DNA of 6,965 nucleotides from contig JASLAI010000148.1 of the NCBI GenBank assembly GCA_030147225.1, positions 1 to 6,965 on the forward strand, given 5' to 3'. Made by a program: the position numbers and the translations under genes. Below are positions 5,639 to 6,965 of the stretch, piece after piece. Source of the DNA: Planococcus sp. (in: firmicutes). GTDB lineage: Bacteria; Bacillota; Bacilli; Bacillales_A; Planococcaceae. A model generated the notes under the pieces. It was not told where the DNA came from. It did not search any database and saw nothing but the letters and a program-made list of their open reading frames with translations. Position 1 is the stretch's first letter. Each line of letters opens with the position of its first letter.

Positions 5639-5667
5639 TGGACAATTCCAAGTTCTATTCCTATAAT
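5639..5667 (+). promoter_or_regulatory. Sigma-A type promoter for ychF
   Basis: TGGACA (5639-5644, 5 of 6 to TTGACA) and TATAAT (5662-5667, perfect) are separated by 17 bp, the best promoter match in the window. The -35 starts 4 bases after the DUF951 stop. Transcription would start near 5674 and give a leader of about 50 nt. The -10 is bracketed by the inverted repeat ATTCC (5657-5661) and GGAAT (5668-5672). Confidence 0.75.
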
Positions 5668-5706
5668 GGAATGGTTGTGTAAAAAATAATTCGTTTTATA
5701 TAGAGG

Positions 5707-5716
5707 AAAGGTTGTG
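5707..5716 (+). promoter_or_regulatory. Ribosome binding site deciding the ychF start
   Basis: AAAGGTTGTG matches 8 of 10 bases of an ideal Shine-Dalgarno and lies 6 nt before ATG 5723. An alternative GTG at 5714 would use GAGG (5703-5706) at 7-nt spacing, but it adds MHP ahead of the conserved [15 protein letters not shown] start. Confidence 0.65.
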
Positions 5717-5722
5717 CATCCT

Positions 5723-6823
5723 ATGGCATTAACTGCAGGGATTGTAGGATTACCAAACGTGGGGAAATCCACATTATTTAATGCAATAACAAAAGCGGGC
5801 GCTGAAGCAGCAAACTACCCGTTCTGTACGATAGATCCGAACGTAGGAATTGTGGAAGTTCCCGATGAGCGTCTGACCAAATTGACCGAATTGGTGGATC
5901 CGAAAAAAACTGTACCAACTGCTTTTGAATTTACCGATATTGCTGGGATTGTTGAAGGCGCAAGCAAAGGCGAAGGACTGGGCAATAAATTTTTGTCCCA
6001 TATCCGCGAAGTTGATGCCATTTGCCAAGTAGTTCGCTGCTTTGCCGACGACAACATCACACATGTAACTGGAAAGGTCGATCCGATCTCTGATATTGAA
6101 GTCATTAACCTGGAATTGGTTTTGGCTGATATGGAAAGCATCGAGAAGCGCATTGCCCGTGCAGCGAAATTAGTAAAGCAAAAAGACAAAGATGCTGTTG
6201 CAGAAGAACCGGTTCTTATGAAATTACGCGAAGCTTTTGAAAACGGCCAATTGGCACGTTCAATCGATTTCACGGAAGATGAGCTGAAGATTGCTAAAAA
6301 CTTGAATTTATTAACACTTAAACCAATGTTGTATGTAGCGAATGTCTCGGAAGACGAAATTGCAGATGCAGAAAACAATGAATACGTCCAAAAAGTACGT
6401 GATTTTGCAGCTAAAGACAATGCGGACGTCATCGTAATTTGTGCGAAGATTGAAGAAGAAATGGCTGAGCTTGAAGACGAGGAAAAAGAAATGTTCCTTG
6501 AAGAGCTGGGCATTCAGGAATCCGGGTTGGATCAATTGGTCAAAGCTTCATACAGCTTGCTTGGATTAGCAACTTATTTTACAGCGGGCGTTCAGGAAGT
6601 ACGGGCATGGACATTCAAAAAAGGCATGAAAGCACCACAATGTGCCGGCGTTATCCACTCTGACTTCGAACGCGGATTTATCCGCGCCGAAACTGTGGCT
6701 TATGAAGACCTGGTTGAAATAGGTTCAATGGCTGCAGCAAAAGAAGCAGGGAAAGTACGTCAAGAAGGTAAAGAATACATCGTCAAAGACGGCGATGTTA
6801 TGCTATTTAGATTTAACGTTTAA
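5723..6823 (+). CDS. ychF: YchF/OLA1-type ATPase (Obg-like P-loop NTPase)
   Basis: YchF is a universally conserved Obg-related P-loop protein that prefers ATP and associates with ribosomes; in E. coli it has been linked to stress responses. From ATG 5723 the protein is 366 aa, the same as B. subtilis YyaF (YchF). Seen in order: G1 GLPNVGKST (9-17), the region [13 protein letters not shown] (36-48), G3 DIAG (72-75), [16 protein letters not shown] (85-100), His114, a coiled-coil segment about 130-200, and the TGS domain about 280-366 ending [11 protein letters not shown]. The G4 position reads NVSE (207-210) instead of NKxD, the known basis for ATP rather than GTP preference. His114 matches the histidine reported as catalytic in E. 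coli YchF. It has its own promoter, and rpsF often lies further downstream in relatives. Confidence 0.97.
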   Translation: MALTAGIVGLPNVGKSTLFNAITKAGAEAANYPFCTIDPNVGIVEVPDERLTKLTELVDPKKTVPTAFEFTDIAGIVEGASKGEGLGNKFLSHIREVDAICQVVRCFADDNITHVTGKVDPISDIEVINLELVLADMESIEKRIARAAKLVKQKDKDAVAEEPVLMKLREAFENGQLARSIDFTEDELKIAKNLNLLTLKPMLYVANVSEDEIADAENNEYVQKVRDFAAKDNADVIVICAKIEEEMAELEDEEKEMFLEELGIQESGLDQLVKASYSLLGLATYFTAGVQEVRAWTFKKGMKAPQCAGVIHSDFERGFIRAETVAYEDLVEIGSMAAAKEAGKVRQEGKEYIVKDGDVMLFRFNV

Positions 6824-6965
6824 AAGCGGAAACGACCGTTATGCTCTAACAGGCGTAAGACGATCTGGCGAAGCGGCATGTTTTTGCCGCACAGCCAGAG
6901 TCGCTTACGACCCGAGGAGTAAGTCGTTGCAGCTGGATAAATCTAAAAGTGGAGGCGCCCGTCTA
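6821..6965 (+). repeat. Intergenic repeat unit with long hairpin, and start of a second unit
   Basis: TAAAAG-C-GGA-AA-CG-A-CCGT at 6821-6839 recurs as TAAAAG-T-GGA-GG-CG-C-CCGT at 6944-6962 (15 of 19 identical), so a unit of about 123 bp appears to start again at the window edge. The first unit starts on the ychF stop codon. Its core is the hairpin at 6854-6909. The tail (GAGGAGTAAGTCGTTGCAGCTGGATAAATC in outline, 6914-6943) resembles, from memory, hairpin-bearing intergenic repeats common in Bacillales genomes that contain a CCAGCTGCAGCGCC-like motif on the other strand. No protein or RNA gene is evident in this stretch. Confidence 0.6.
6854..6909. repeat. Long imperfect inverted repeat (hairpin)
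   Basis: Paired arms are CGTAAG (6854-6859) with CTTACG (6904-6909), CGA (6861-6863) with TCG (6901-6903), TCTGGC (6864-6869) with GCCAGA (6894-6899), and GCGGCA (6873-6878) with TGCCGC (6885-6890). That gives 21 base pairs, with one bulged base on each side and a 3-by-3 internal loop, closed by TGTTTT. No T-tract follows on either strand, so it is not a standard terminator. Confidence 0.85.

Noticed and set aside
5675..5702. TTGTGT-16-TATATA as a second ychF promoter.
   Set aside because: Transcription would begin inside the ribosome site; the TGGACA-17-TATAAT promoter upstream is much better.
6854..6909. The long hairpin after ychF as an intrinsic terminator.
   Set aside because: The T-rich run is in the loop and no T-tract follows the stem on either strand.
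6931..6939. AGCTGGATA and similar sequences (such as TGTGGATTC near 515) as DnaA boxes.
   Set aside because: Isolated, with at least two mismatches to TGTGGATAA and no cluster or AT-rich unwinding element; oriC should lie outside the window, upstream of mnmG.

Overview
The window looks like chromosomal DNA from a Bacillales Firmicute, reading away from oriC on the flank that carries mnmG-rsmG-noc-soj-spo0J. The proteins closely resemble Bacillus subtilis RsmG, Noc, Soj, Spo0J, YyzM and YchF as I remember them. A member of the Planococcaceae (Planococcus-like) is my best guess. That guess rests on general protein flavour, the absence of the sporulation-associated yyaC/yyaD genes that follow spo0J in B. 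subtilis, and an intergenic repeat at the right edge. The order is firmly Bacillales; the family is an inference.

Layout, all genes on the + strand: the last codons of mnmG (1-56); an intergenic stretch with an intrinsic terminator (152-185); rsmG (221-934); a parS site directly after the rsmG stop (935-950); noc (1023-1889) with its own terminator (1893-1920); soj/parA (2045-2806) overlapping spo0J/parB (2799-3632), with a second identical parS site inside spo0J (3455-3470); a terminator (3639-3674); a DUF554 membrane protein (3793-4506); an MscS-family channel (4526-5416); a small DUF951 protein (5434-5634); a good sigma-A-type promoter (5639-5667); ychF (5723-6823); and an intergenic repeat (6821-6965) with a long hairpin and the start of a second unit.

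Functionally, mnmG and rsmG are RNA-modification genes (tRNA wobble uridine; 16S rRNA m7G). Noc, Soj and Spo0J are the origin-segregation and nucleoid-occlusion module. Spo0J loads at parS and acts with Soj on origin segregation and replication initiation, while its paralogue Noc uses a different DNA site and membrane binding to keep division off the nucleoid. The four residues that separate ParB from Noc specificity can be read directly in the two proteins. DUF554 and MscS are membrane proteins with no visible link to segregation. DUF951 and YchF form the start of a translation-linked neighbourhood.

Most of the window is conserved housekeeping DNA and I see no convincing unknown defence or mobile system. 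The least explained parts are the repeat at the right edge, a probable decayed relative of it between mnmG and rsmG, the structured leader before the DUF554 gene, and the pairing of two membrane proteins with the spo0J-ychF interval.
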